64,000 nucleotides of DNA from Austropuccinia psidii (Eukaryota; Basidiomycota; Pucciniomycetes; Pucciniales; Sphaerophragmiaceae). Both the position numbers and the translations under genes were made by a program. The notes below the pieces were generated by a model. The model saw only the letters and a program-made list of their open reading frames with translations. It ran no database searches and had not been told where the DNA came from. The DNA lies in the NCBI GenBank assembly GCA_023105745.1, contig JALGQZ010000007.1, positions 56,773,569-56,837,568 on the forward strand, given 5' to 3'. Below are positions 24,804-35,484 of the stretch, piece after piece (positions within the stretch are counted from its first letter, which is position 1; the number at the start of each line of letters is the position of its first letter).

Positions 24804-25240
24804 TGTGAGCCTTTGAGATATGACCACATACCCAATAAGGTCACAAAAAGACTCAGAACAATTATACCTTTAATATAATTATATTAAAATTACTTAGAAT
24901 AACTATACATTAAGAATAATTACTTAAATATACAAAAAATACCATAAATTGGTACAAAAATTGGTTTAACTTAAAAACCAATGAATCAACTTGTAAAATA
25001 AATTATACCATTGGATTCCCCATGGAAGAATACACATATACCATTTTTATGGCATATCTGTAAAGTCAATATTTAAGGAATTATAAGGTATAATACCTTA
25101 TAAAAATCATAAACCTTATTTATCTCAAGAACTAATGTAACAACATGTGAAATAAATTGTACCAGTGGATTCCCCATGAAAATCCACACATAAAACAATT
25201 AATAAGCTAATTTCCAATGTTAATACCTAAGGAATTATCC

Positions 25241-25277
25241 TGAATATATGCACTTTTTTGGTCAATGCATATATTCA
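25241..25277 (+). repeat. Perfect 12-base hairpin in the LTR
   Basis: TGAATATATGCA (25241-25252) and TGCATATATTCA (25266-25277) are exact reverse complements with a 13-base loop. The same hairpin is present in the other three A/B LTRs near 22247-22285, 33909-33946 and 41492-41530. Confidence 0.9.
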
Positions 25278-26070
25278 AGGATCATAGCTAATATCTTCTA
25301 AACTATACATTATAGAATAATGAACCAAAAATAAAGTTACCACGTAATTACTGTACAAACACAGATATGAACTTTATTTTACAAATTATAAACAAGGTTA
25401 AAACCTATGATGAATTATTGATAAAAATCAACAGAGCTGTTGACCACTTTGTTGTGAAAGTGTTCCAAACTTAAAAAAAAGTACACAGTTGGATTCTCCT
25501 AGTTCATTCGTGAATAATGATGTAATTTTTATTATTAAATTCAGGGTATAACCCCCTGAAATCAAGGTTTGAAGTTTAAAATATTGAATTTCGACAGAAA
25601 AGATGAGCTACAAGAAAAATCATCAAAATTAGAGTTTTGATTATGTAATTAAAAGCTCTTGGCAGCATAATAAGGTTATTCCAGGCTATCAGAATTCACT
25701 CTCTGAATTGCTGTAGCGTGTAAATCTCAAAAGTTATTGAGGATCAAAGTTTGAGCTTAATTTGAGCAGTTATGATCACATACTGTAACCTTAATTTAAG
25801 TTTAACAGTCTTAAGAGTGATAAAATTGGTGAATACTATTAGTTTATGATCAAAACTAATAAAATCACGAAATTTGGGGTTCTTCCAAGCCTCTGATGTC
25901 ATCAAACTTAGAGTTATAGTGATAACTCTAAATAATGGTGTAATAATGATGTAATATGGTTTGATCATGATGTAATCACCCTCAAACCTTAAAATATTGA
26001 TCAATTCCAGTGGATATGATCAGTACACGTCTACTAGAAGCCTGTTGGACTCTAGGAGGGAGGTATTTAC

Positions 26071-26079
26071 TATAAATAG
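26071..26079 (+). promoter_or_regulatory. LTR TATA box (element B, 5' LTR)
   Basis: TATAAATAG in GGTATTTACTATAAATAGAG. The same box stands in the 3' LTR (34739-34747) and, inverted, in both LTRs of A (21446-21454 and 40690-40698). About 30-50 bases upstream lies an imperfect palindrome (CTACTAGAAGCC...GGACTCTAGGAG) that could bind a regulator. Transcription would start shortly downstream, within the LTR. Confidence 0.7.
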
Positions 26080-26825
26080 AGCTCTTTTTACTCTATTTAC
26101 CCCTCAGACGCATCAAAAACATTAAATCAATTAAATAAAAGGTAATTTCTTTATTCTTTATATATAAAACTCTTATATTATTAAAGACCAAAGACCATCT
26201 TAATATTAATCACTATTTTTACGTGATTAAATCAATTCTTTAATTGTTTTTGTCATAAATCTCTCTGTAAACTCATTTCCACGTAAAATCAAGAATTTTA
26301 GTAATTTTCTTTATTTTTTATTGTAAATACAATTTGAAAAAGTTGTATTATATTCTTTTGGCGTAAAATATCTCAAAATTATTATTTTAAGTGTTAAAAG
26401 TAGGTTATTTCATCTTATTATAATAATTTCTCTCTTATTATTACTCTTAATAATTCTTATTTAATATAAATAGTATTTATATTAATATATAACTTTAATA
26501 TTAGTAATATTATTGTTATTAATTGTTTTTTATTTATAAAAAACAGTTTTTTACGCCTTTATTATTTGTTGGTAACAATAATAAAGAGCTTTATAATATA
26601 TTAATTATTTTATATTAATATATTATTTATAATATTATAATTTCATATAATATTAATTATATTATTATATTTATTTAATAATATAATATTTTTACGCCAT
26701 AATAATAATATTTCTTTATTATTATTATTATTTTAATCTTATTTATTTCAATTATAAGGACATTCAGAGTACAATAAGTAAAAAATTAGTAATTTTTACT
26801 TATTGTTTCATAGTCAAACCTTACA

Positions 26826-26845
26826 TTTGGGGGCCTGGCCGTGAT
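26826..26845 (+). other. Primer-binding site region of element B
   Basis: TTTGGGGGCCTGGCCGTGAT directly after the LTR. The PBS proper probably starts at TGG, complementary to a tRNA 3' CCA end. It is conserved in A (inverted, 39932-39950) and, with one G/C change, next to E1. I cannot name the tRNA. Confidence 0.7.
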
Positions 26846-27329
26846 ATTTACTTAAAAGACCTTTAAAAAGATTCTATTTGGGTTTATCCAATAATAAATT
26901 ATATTTATAATCATAAAATTATATAATCATTTTTTATTTTATTGATTTTAAAAACTATTGAGGCATTTGGAAAGCAATTGTACTGTCTTACACGTGGTTT
27001 TTCACATCCTTAGACTTGCAAGAACTTTCTTTGAGTGACTCTAGTGATTAAAAGAGATATTTTATAAATTAAAAATAATTTTTATTATAATTTAATTTTA
27101 TAAGAATCATATTCATTTTTTATCTTATTCTTTAAAAATAAGAAATATAAAAAAAATATTAAAAAATATTAAAAACAAATAAAAAAGTTATTTTTATTCA
27201 TTTTTATTCATTTCTTTATTTATTTCAATTTTTCAAAGATATAAAAGCAATTTCTACGTGGAAAATTGCCATATCTTGCCAAAAATAACACTTCTTATAA
27301 AAATACTTATATTTATTTGTCTTTTTTAG

Positions 27330-28248
27330 TGTTTGAAGATAACCCAACAGAAGACAACCAAGCTACTGTTGAGAGATTGGTGGAAGAAACTTGTCAAAGT
27401 TCTCCAACACCATTTATCACCAAAAGAAAGAAAGCTAATAAATTAGACTTTCCAGGGCCCACCATTCAAGAATCTGAAGGTGAGCACCTCTTTTTAAATT
27501 GCCATAAAAGAATTTTATTCTAAAATACTTTTATTTTTTCTTATTCTTTAAATTATGACTACCAGAAGAGGTTCCCAATACTCCATCCAATCAGATGGAG
27601 CTGGACTCAGAGGTAGAATTGATCCCTCAAAAGGGAAAAGAAAGGGCAATATCCCCAGTGGAACAGAATCCACACAAGGAAGTGCCTTATCCCAAAGGCA
27701 AGTCCCAGAAATGCCCATGATATCTGAGCCTGAATTGGAACTAAGTATGAGTAACTCAAATAGGTACAAATCACATTCAGAGGGCTCAAATAGACATCTA
27801 CATGAGCCAGTACAAGCAGTATTACACAGTATACAAGGACAAAGACTGGGAAATGCTGCCTCAAATACACCAAGGAGTGATGAACTCCTGGCACATCCTG
27901 AAAAAGTTCCTCAAAGAGGAGGAGATAGTGAAATACTCCAATGGATGGAATCCACTGTCATCCAAACCTCAAATCAAAAAAATCAAGGATTATCATGCCA
28001 AAAAGAGGGAGGCAACCAAGGAAGAAGCCCCAGTAGCCTCTACCAGCAAGCCTCAAGCCAACCCACTTCCCCAAGAAGGGAAGAAGAACAAGAAAAAGCA
28101 TTGGAGGAAACCATATTCCCCAAGTTACAGAATCCCAAGAATCCAAAAGGATGCCATGGACAATGTTTTCAACATGGCCAGAACCTTGATGGAATTCAAG
28201 GACAAGGAAGAGCAAAGAATGAGACAACCTCATTTCCCAAAGAAATAA
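27330..28248 (+). CDS. Element B ORF1, spliced alternate-frame protein (three exons)
   Basis: Proposed exons 27330-27479 (150 nt), 27566-27697 (132 nt) and 27794-28248 (stop TAA). A TTTTTTAG acceptor precedes exon 1. Intron 1 is GTGAGC...CAG (86 nt) and intron 2 is GCAAGT...TAG (96 nt, GC-AG type). Joined, the frame is open for about 245 codons. It has VFEDNPTED in exon 1, SNQMELD in exon 2, DIYMSQYK over the second junction, then DWEMLPQIHQGVMNS, GWNPLSSKPQIKKIK, a basic stretch and VFNMARTLMEF...PHFPKK-stop. The frame is -1/+2 relative to gag, which covers the same DNA. Element A and the diverged E1 keep the same exon plan. The start codon needs an upstream exon that I cannot place. Function unknown; it may be the true N-terminal part of Gag joined by a -1 shift. 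Confidence 0.55.
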
Positions 28249-29444
28249 CCTTGTCCAAAGATGTTGTAAATACTTTAACAGAAATTAAAAATAGTATATT
28301 ACCTCTAAAAGAAATTAAAAATAGTTTGTTATCACTACAAGAAATAAATAACAATTTATCTTCTTTAACAAAAATTGTTGTGCAAAACAAAAAAGAAATT
28401 GACAACATTAAGTTTATTGTTGAAAATAATAAACCAAAGAATTTGATTGACAATACTCAAAAATTAATACAAGGACAACAAGAATTGTATAAATACATAA
28501 AAGATATCAAAGACAAGACTTTGACAATCAATTATGATGTGAGTATTGACAATCTTACAGAAAAATTAAATAAATTAAGTATTTCTGTAGAAAAATTTGA
28601 AGAAAAGACTTCATCACACCAAAAATTACCTTTGGACCATGTGGAAAAAAGTGATGAAGCAAGAATGCATCTGAAAGATGATATTCAAAGTGAAATAAGG
28701 CTTATTACAGAAAAAATGGATAAAATTAATGAGGCTAATTTAAATATGCCAAAGTTATCAACACCATTTTCTCATATAAGAAGCCCTGTTAAAACAAAAG
28801 AGGAATTGTCAAATCCTTTCATAACAGACTTGAGTCACCAAGACAATAACCAAGTCTTAATGAGAGAAGCACCTCAATTGAAGGAATGGCCAACATTCAC
28901 AGGAGAAGGTGAATATGACCACATGTCATTTATTAAAACAATTGACATGTTACAAGAAGACTATGCCATACCAGATGAATTGATCACTGCAAGATTACAT
29001 TCATTATTTGAGAAATCTGCAAAAAGATGGTATTATGGCATAAGACAGACAAATGGTAAAAATACCTGGTCTTGGTGGAAACAAGAAATAATCACCAAGT
29101 GGGCAAATGATGCCTGGAGGTATAAGATAGAAAATGCATTTGAAAACTCTTTCTTTGACCCAGAGAAAGATAAAGCTTTAACTTGGTTCTTAAAACAAGT
29201 TGAAAGGCTTAATGCACTGTACCCAGAAATGTCACAGAAGATGGTGCATATGAAAATACTTAAAAAATGTGGAGGGGAACTAGAACATGCCCTAAGAAGC
29301 AGGTGCATAGAACCCTGCTCCACAGAAGAGTATATAAATGCACTAGAAGATATAGTGACAAGAAAAAAAATTGGCAGGACTTGGAAAAAATTGGACATTA
29401 AAAGCCCAAATAAACCATTTATCAAAAAAGATAAATCAAAATAA
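27555..29444 (+). CDS. gag: Element B gag (frame a), 629 codons
   Basis: Starts at ATG 27555, which lies inside proposed intron 1 of ORF1, so it would be used on unspliced RNA. Residues 1-230 overlap ORF1 and are low-complexity. Residues about 230-380 are K/N/E/I-rich with heptad-like repeats and probably coiled coil. Residues 442-578 are the Gag capsid domain (KEWPTFTGEGEYDHMSFIK, RWYYGIRQ, WSWWKQE, FENSFFDPEKD, LKKCGGELEHALRSRC). The TAA at 29442 replaces a GAA codon seen in element A. Without it the frame runs directly through the zinc knuckle [14 protein letters not shown] into pol, so gag-pol was one frame. Confidence 0.85.
   Translation: MTTRRGSQYSIQSDGAGLRGRIDPSKGKRKGNIPSGTESTQGSALSQRQVPEMPMISEPELELSMSNSNRYKSHSEGSNRHLHEPVQAVLHSIQGQRLGNAASNTPRSDELLAHPEKVPQRGGDSEILQWMESTVIQTSNQKNQGLSCQKEGGNQGRSPSSLYQQASSQPTSPRREEEQEKALEETIFPKLQNPKNPKGCHGQCFQHGQNLDGIQGQGRAKNETTSFPKEITLSKDVVNTLTEIKNSILPLKEIKNSLLSLQEINNNLSSLTKIVVQNKKEIDNIKFIVENNKPKNLIDNTQKLIQGQQELYKYIKDIKDKTLTINYDVSIDNLTEKLNKLSISVEKFEEKTSSHQKLPLDHVEKSDEARMHLKDDIQSEIRLITEKMDKINEANLNMPKLSTPFSHIRSPVKTKEELSNPFITDLSHQDNNQVLMREAPQLKEWPTFTGEGEYDHMSFIKTIDMLQEDYAIPDELITARLHSLFEKSAKRWYYGIRQTNGKNTWSWWKQEIITKWANDAWRYKIENAFENSFFDPEKDKALTWFLKQVERLNALYPEMSQKMVHMKILKKCGGELEHALRSRCIEPCSTEEYINALEDIVTRKKIGRTWKKLDIKSPNKPFIKKDKSK
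28236..28242 (+). promoter_or_regulatory. Candidate -1 frameshift heptamer C CCA AAG
   Basis: In the ORF1 frame the codons are TTC CCA AAG AAA TAA. The heptamer CCCAAAG has the X XXY YYZ form in the right phase, one codon before the stop. A -1 slip continues as GAA ATA ACC TTG, the gag frame. The same bases occur in element A; E1 has no such heptamer at the corresponding point. No downstream structure was computed. Confidence 0.4.
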
Positions 29445-32400
29445 TCCTTTAAGCCCAATACATCCAACAATAATGAGCAAAGAGAATGCCATAAATGTGG
29501 AGGTATTGGACACTTAGCCAATAATTGCCTTAAAAAAGCAAAGATTAATGAAATTGTGGAAACAGAAAACCACAATGATAAAGAAGAGGAATCTGACTCT
29601 GAAAAAGAGACAGAAGAGTCAGAAAGCTCTGAAAGTGATGAAATCAATATAATTAATGCACAAATTAATAATATTGATATAATTTATGAAGTACTGGATG
29701 TTAATTCAAACTTGCCACAAGTTGGAACATCTGACACAAATCTGACAAACATACAAGATGCCAAAATGTATAGAACCAAACCTGCAAAAGGAATGGGATA
29801 TACAGCTGGAAAATCAAGTATAAGTATTGTTATGGTTAATAACCAAGAAGGAAAGGTTAACTTGGATACAGGAGCATATTGCACTTGTGTTGGCAAAAGT
29901 TATTTAAAAACCATTGTCCCAGACTGGCAAGAAAAACTTATGCCAATACAAGGTGTCAAATTTAGTAGTGCAAGTGAGAGCATGAAGCCCCTTGGAATAA
30001 TTGATTTAACACTAATTTTTCCTCATCCCTCACAATGTGTCAGAATTAAAGTAGAGTTTGTAGTAATGGACAACTGTACTAGTAATCATTTCATACTTGG
30101 GAATGACTACTTATCAATCTATGGTATAGATATCTCCAACCAAAAGGATAGATATTTTACCATAGGAGATAACAAAAGACAAAAGTTTGGATTCTTAAAT
30201 AACAAAAAACAAATCACAGTTATTAAGAATGAAGAAAAAATTCCAGAAAAGGAACTTTTTATATCTGAACAACTCAAAGAGGCAGAATTCAATCAAGAAT
30301 TAACAGAAAAATTGAAAGAAAAATTGATTGACCTCTTATTTAAGTATAAAAATGCCTTTGCAACTGACAAAGAGCCACTAGGTGCCATAATTGGACATGA
30401 AGTGGATATAATTCTTAATGTAGAAAAACCTTACCCACCTTTATTAAGAAGACCTGCTTATCCAGCCAGTCCAAGAGCTAGAGAAGCCTTAGAGGTGCAC
30501 ATTAAAGAATTAATGGACCTTGGAGTATTAAGAAAGGTTGGACATAATGAACAAGTAGAAGTTACTACACCTGTCATTATAACTTGGCATAATGGAAAAT
30601 CAAGGATGGTAGGAGACTTCAGAGCCCTGAATACCTATACCATTCCAGACAGATATCCAATACCCAGAATCCATGAGACATTGACCCAATTGTCACAAGC
30701 TAAGTCCATCACAGCTATGGATGCTCTTAAGGGTTTTCATCAAAATGTCTTAACAGACAATGCCAAGAAACTACTAAGAATAATAGTCCATTGTGGAATT
30801 TTTGAATACTTAAGAATGCCATTTGGAATAAAAAATGCACCTTCCCATTATCAAAGAATGATGAATACCATATTCCCTGAAGAATTATCAGAAGGATGGT
30901 TGATTATCTATATTGATGATATCATAGTTTGCTCAGAAACTTGGGAAAATCACCTTACAAGACTAGAAAGGGTACTACAGAAAATAGTCCAAGTAAATAT
31001 GAAAATTTCCTTGAAAAAATGTCATTTTGCATACAGTGAATTAAAGGCACTAGGACATGTAGTATCTGGCCTTAGTCTAGGCATAGACAAAAATAAAGTA
31101 GCAGCAGTACTACTTAAACCAATGCCTCAAACCAAAAAAGAAATGCAATCATTTCTAGGATTTGCTGGTTACTATAGACAGCATATAAAGGACCTTGCAA
31201 AGATTGCTAAATCCTTGTATAAGCTATGTGACCAACAAACAGTCTATGAGATGACAGAAGAAAGAGTCAAGGCATATGAAGAATTGAAAAATTCCTTAAC
31301 AAATGACCCATTTCTTCTGATGCCAGATGGGAAACTACCCTTCAAACTGTACATTGATGCTTGTGGAGAAGGACTAGGTGCTGCACTTCACCAAACACAA
31401 ATTATCAATGATAAACCAGTGGAAGGACCAATTTGTTTCATTTCAAGGAAGATAAAGCCAACAGAAGCAAGGTATGGAGCAAGCCAAATGGAATGCTTAT
31501 GCCTAGTATGGGCTTTAGAAAAACTGCATTATTATTTGGATGGCACAGTATTTGATGTAATCACAGACTGTAATGCTGTGAAATCACTATTAAATATGAA
31601 GACTCCAAATAGACATATGCTGAGATGGCAAATTGCTATCCAAGAATATAGAGGAAATATGACTATTGTTCATAAATCTGGGAATATTCATAAAAATGCA
31701 GATGGTCTTAGCAGATGGGCTCTAGCAAATACCCCTGACAATCCAGCATGGGTACCACAAGAGGAGCACCATATAGAAGGAATATGTGTTACAGACATTG
31801 GCACAGAATTCTTTAACCAAGTTAAAGAAAGCTATAAGACAGACAAAAATTGCCATATCTTAAGCCAACTTCTAATGAAAGACTGCAAAGATCCATCACT
31901 TTCATCAAAACTAGATGAAATATGGAAAAAGGCATATGATGAAGGAAGATTTCACCTCCTTGATGGAATCCTTTACCATAGAACAAAACACACATGTGTT
32001 ATGGCCTTAACAGATAGAACACTAATAAACACTATTTTACATGAGTGTCATGATAGTGTTGCATCTGGACATCTCTCAGAAGATAGGACACTAGAGAGGG
32101 TGAAAACCTGCTCTTGGTGGCCAAATTGGAAGAAAGATGTTGCAGAATACTGCCAAACCTGTGACAGATGTCAAAAAGCCAACAGAGCCACAGGAAAGAA
32201 ATTTGGAATGATGATCCAAATCCAAGAGCCAAAATCCCCATGGGAAATAGTTCATATGGATTGGGTAACAGCCTTACCTCCAGGAGGAGACAGGAGTTAT
32301 AATGCATGCCTAGTGTTAGTTGACAGGTACAGTAAAACTCCCATGTTCTTACCATGTCATAAAGATGACACAGCTATGGATACAGCCATAATGATATGGA

Positions 32401-32549
32401 ATAAAGTCATTAGCCACACAGGCTTATTCCAAAATATTATAAGTGACAGAGACCCAAAGTTCACTTCAGCATTATGGACAAATCTCCTAACTTGTTTGGG
32501 ACAAAATTATCATTCTCAACAGCTTATCATCCTCAAACTGATGGTCTAG
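29445..32549 (+). pseudogene. pol: Element B pol: zinc knuckle, protease, RT, RNase H, integrase core
   Basis: Continues gag in the same frame after the nonsense codon at 29442. Knuckle [14 protein letters not shown] (about 29490-29530), acidic linker, retropepsin with LDTGAYCTC (29862) intact, RT with [17 protein letters not shown] and YIDDIIVC (30909) intact. RNase H has [13 protein letters not shown] (about 31345), TDCNAVK and DGLSRW. The integrase zinc domain ends TCDRCQKAN (about 32185) and the core has [12 protein letters not shown] and [13 protein letters not shown] one-base change near 32487 shifts the frame and the ORF ends at 32549, before the third catalytic residue. The downstream part continues in another frame. 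Confidence 0.9.
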
Positions 32550-33352
32550 CAGAAAGAATGATACAGACCCTAGAGGATATGATCAGAAGATTCTGTGCTT
32601 ATGGGCTATAATTCAAAGATTCTGATGGTTTTACCCATGATTGGTGTACACTAATACCAGCACTTGAACTGGCATATAAGACATCAATCCATTCTTCTAC
32701 TGGCAAAACACCAGCAATGCTAGAGAAAGGTTGGAATCCAAGACTTCCTTGTGATACCCTCAAAAAGGACTTAGTGGATATACATCCAACAGCAAGCAGT
32801 TTCAAAATAATGCTTGACAAAGCAAGACACCATGCAAACAGATGCATGCAAGATTCTTTTAAATATGCAAAAGAAAGATGGGATAAAAGTCATAAGCCAC
32901 CTGATTTCAAAATAGGAGACTTGGTTTTAGTATCAACCCTTAATTTCAATAACATAAAAGGCCCAAAGAAATTGAAAGATTCCTTTGCAGGACCATTTAT
33001 GATAAAAGCACTCCATGGACCCAATGCTGTGCAATTAGAACTCACAGGTGAACTAATGAACAAACACCCAACTTTCCCTGTAAGTCTGATAAAACCTTAC
33101 AGTTCAAGTGACAAGGAGTTATTTCCACTAAGAAATAAACCCCCACTTGAAATTCCACCCTTGGAAGAAGGAGAAGAAAAGAAAATAGTAAAAGTCCTTA
33201 AAGAAAGAAGGACAAGAAACAAAAAAGAAAGGGAATACCTTGTAAGGTATAGAAATTCAACTCAAGGAGATGAATGGCTACTTGAAAAAGATATAATAAA
33301 TGCTGATAAACTACTGAGAAGGTTCAGACATGAAAGAAAGCCTGAAAAATAG
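32550..33352 (+). pseudogene. pol: Element B pol C-terminus: end of integrase and chromodomain
   Basis: Resumes after the frameshift with [14 protein letters not shown] sequence and [12 protein letters not shown], the region of the catalytic glutamate. A TAA at 32609 replaces the GAA of element A (GLEFKD). Then an open segment runs 32717-33352 with [52 protein letters not shown], a charged region and [26 protein letters not shown], which is a chromodomain fold signature (aromatic residues, W-x-x-E, terminal helix). In chromoviruses such tails bind histone marks and direct integration. Confidence 0.85.
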
Positions 33353-33456
33353 AAAAGTTAAGCATTATTGAGCTTCAAGACTAACAAAGTCTAATGAAGA
33401 GGTAGGACAGTGGATGATACCCTAATCACAAATATCAGATTGTGGTACAATCTTTT

Positions 33457-33470
33457 TTGGTGGTAGGGAA
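33457..33470 (+). other. Polypurine tract of element B
   Basis: TTGGTGGTAGGGAA directly before the 3' LTR. The same tract, inverted, borders the 3' LTR of element A at 22665-22678. It primes plus-strand DNA synthesis in LTR elements. Confidence 0.75.
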
Positions 33471-35479
33471 TGTGAGCCTTTGAGATATGACCACATACCC
33501 AATAAGGTCACAAAAAGACTCAGAACAATTATACCTTTAATATAATTATATTAAAATTACTTAGAATTATTATACATTAAGAATAATTACTTAAATATAC
33601 AAAAAATACCATAAATTGGTACAAAAATTGGTTTAACTTAAAAACCAATGAATCAACTTGTAAAATAAATTATACCATTGGATTCCCCATGGAAAAATAC
33701 ACATATACCATTTTCATGGCATATCTGTAAAGTCAATATTTAAGGAATTATAAGGTATAATACCTTATAAAGATCATAAACCTTATTTATCTCAAGAACT
33801 AATGAAACAACATGTGAAATAAATTGTACCAGCGGATTCCCCATGAAAATCCACACATAAAACAATTAATAAGCTAATTTCCAATGTTAATACTTAAGGA
33901 ATTATCCTGAATATATGCACTTTTTTGGTCAATGCATATATTCAAGGATCATAGCTAATATCTTCTAAACTATACATGATAGAATGATGAACCAAAAATA
34001 AAGTTACCACTTAATTACTGTAAGAACACAGATATGAACTTTATTTTACAAATTATAAACAAGGTTAAAACCTATGATGAATTATTGATAAAAATCAACA
34101 GAGCTGTTGACCACTTTGTTGTGAAAGTGTTCCAAACTTAGAAAAAAGTACACAGTTAGATTCTCCTAGTTCATTCGTGAAGAATGATGTAATTCTTATC
34201 ATTAAATTCAGGGTATAACCCCCTGAAATCAAGGTTTGAAGTTTAAAATATTGAATTTCGACAGAACAGATGAGCTACAAGAAAAATCATCAAAATTAGA
34301 GTTTTGATGATGTAATGAAAATCTCTTGGCAGCATAATAAGGTTATGCCAGGCTATCAGAATTCACTCTCTGAATTGCTGTAGCGTGTAAATGTTAAAAG
34401 TTATTGAGGATCAAAGTTTGAGCTTAATTTGAGCAGTTATGATCACATACTGTAACCTTAATTTAAGTTTAACAGTCTTAAGAGTGATAAAATTGGTGAA
34501 TACTATTAGTTTATGATTAAAACTAATAAAATCCACGAAATTTGGGGTTCTGCCAAGCCTCTGATGTCATCAAACTTAGAGTTATAGTGATAACTCTAAA
34601 TAATGGTGTAATAATGATGTAATATGGTTTGATCATGATGTAATCACCCTCAAACCTTAAAATATTGATCAATTCCATTGGATATGATCAGTACACGTCT
34701 ACTAGAAGCCTGTTGGACTCTAGGAGGGAGGTATTTACTATAAATAGAGCTCTTTTTACTCTATTTACCCCTCAGATGCATCAATTAAATAAAAGGTAAT
34801 TTCTTTATTCTTTATATATAAAACTCTTATGTTATTAAAGACCAAAGACCATCTTAATATTAATCACTATTTTTACATGATTAAATCAATTCTTTAATTG
34901 TTTTTGTCATAAATCTCTCTGTAAACTCATTTCCACGTAAAATCAAGAATTTTAGTAATTTTCTTTATTTTTTATTGTAAATACAATTTGAAAAAGTTAT
35001 ATTATATTCTTTTGGTGTAAAATATCTCAAAATTATTATTTTAAGTGTTAAAAGTAGGTTATTTCATCTTATTATAATAATTTCTCCCTTATTATTACTC
35101 TTAATAATTCTTATTTAATATAAATAGTATTTATATTAATATATAACTTTAATATTAGTAATATTATTGTTATTAATTGTTTTTTATTTATAAAAAACAG
35201 TTTTTTACGCCTTTATTATTTGTTGGTAGCAATAATAAAGAGCTTTATAATATATTAATTATTTTATATTAATATATTATTTATAATATTATAATTTCAT
35301 ATAATATTAATTATATTATTATATTTATTTAATAATATAATCCTTTTACGCCATAATAATAATATTTCTTTATTATTATTATTATTTTAATCTTATTTAT
35401 TTCAATTATAAGGACATTCAGAGTACAATAAGTAAAAAATTAGTAATTTTTACTTATTGTTTCATAGTCAAACCTTACA
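33471..35479 (+). repeat. 3' LTR of element B
   Basis: 2,009 bases, nearly identical to the 5' LTR. Visible differences are scattered substitutions and loss of about 12 bases near 34780. TATA at 34739-34747. Confidence 0.95.
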
Positions 35480-35484
35480 GCTTC
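35480..35484 (+). other. Target site duplication of element B (right copy, GCTTC)
   Basis: Second copy of the 5-base duplication; see 24799-24803. Confidence 0.95.

Larger units (their letters stand above)
24804..26825 (+). repeat. 5' LTR of element B
   Basis: 2,022 bases, TGTGAGCCTTTGAG...GTCAAACCTTACA. It contains the element promoter (TATA at 26071) and a conserved 12-base hairpin at 25241-25277. Confidence 0.95.
24804..35479 (+). mobile_element. Ty3/gypsy chromovirus-type element B, complete, nested in element A
   Basis: 10,676 bases between perfect GCTTC duplications. Order: 5' LTR 24804-26825, PBS at 26826, ORF1/gag/pol 27330-33352, polypurine tract 33457-33470, 3' LTR 33471-35479. 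Domain order gag, protease, RT, RNase H, integrase, chromodomain is that of chromoviruses. Its coding region has only two nonsense codons (29442 and 32609) and a frameshift near 32487. By eye the two LTRs differ at a few tens of positions in 2 kb plus a roughly 12-base gap, so the insertion is younger than A but not fresh. Confidence 0.95.

Noticed and set aside
26640..26760. ATTATTATT-like tracts in the LTRs as microsatellites or an origin of replication
   Set aside because: They recur in all A/B LTR copies as part of the LTR sequence, with no independent signal.
27266..27523. Treating the upstream frame as an independent small protein starting at 27266
   Set aside because: The frame there has no ATG. 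The acceptor TTTTTTAG at 27329 and the donor at 27480 fit an internal exon better.
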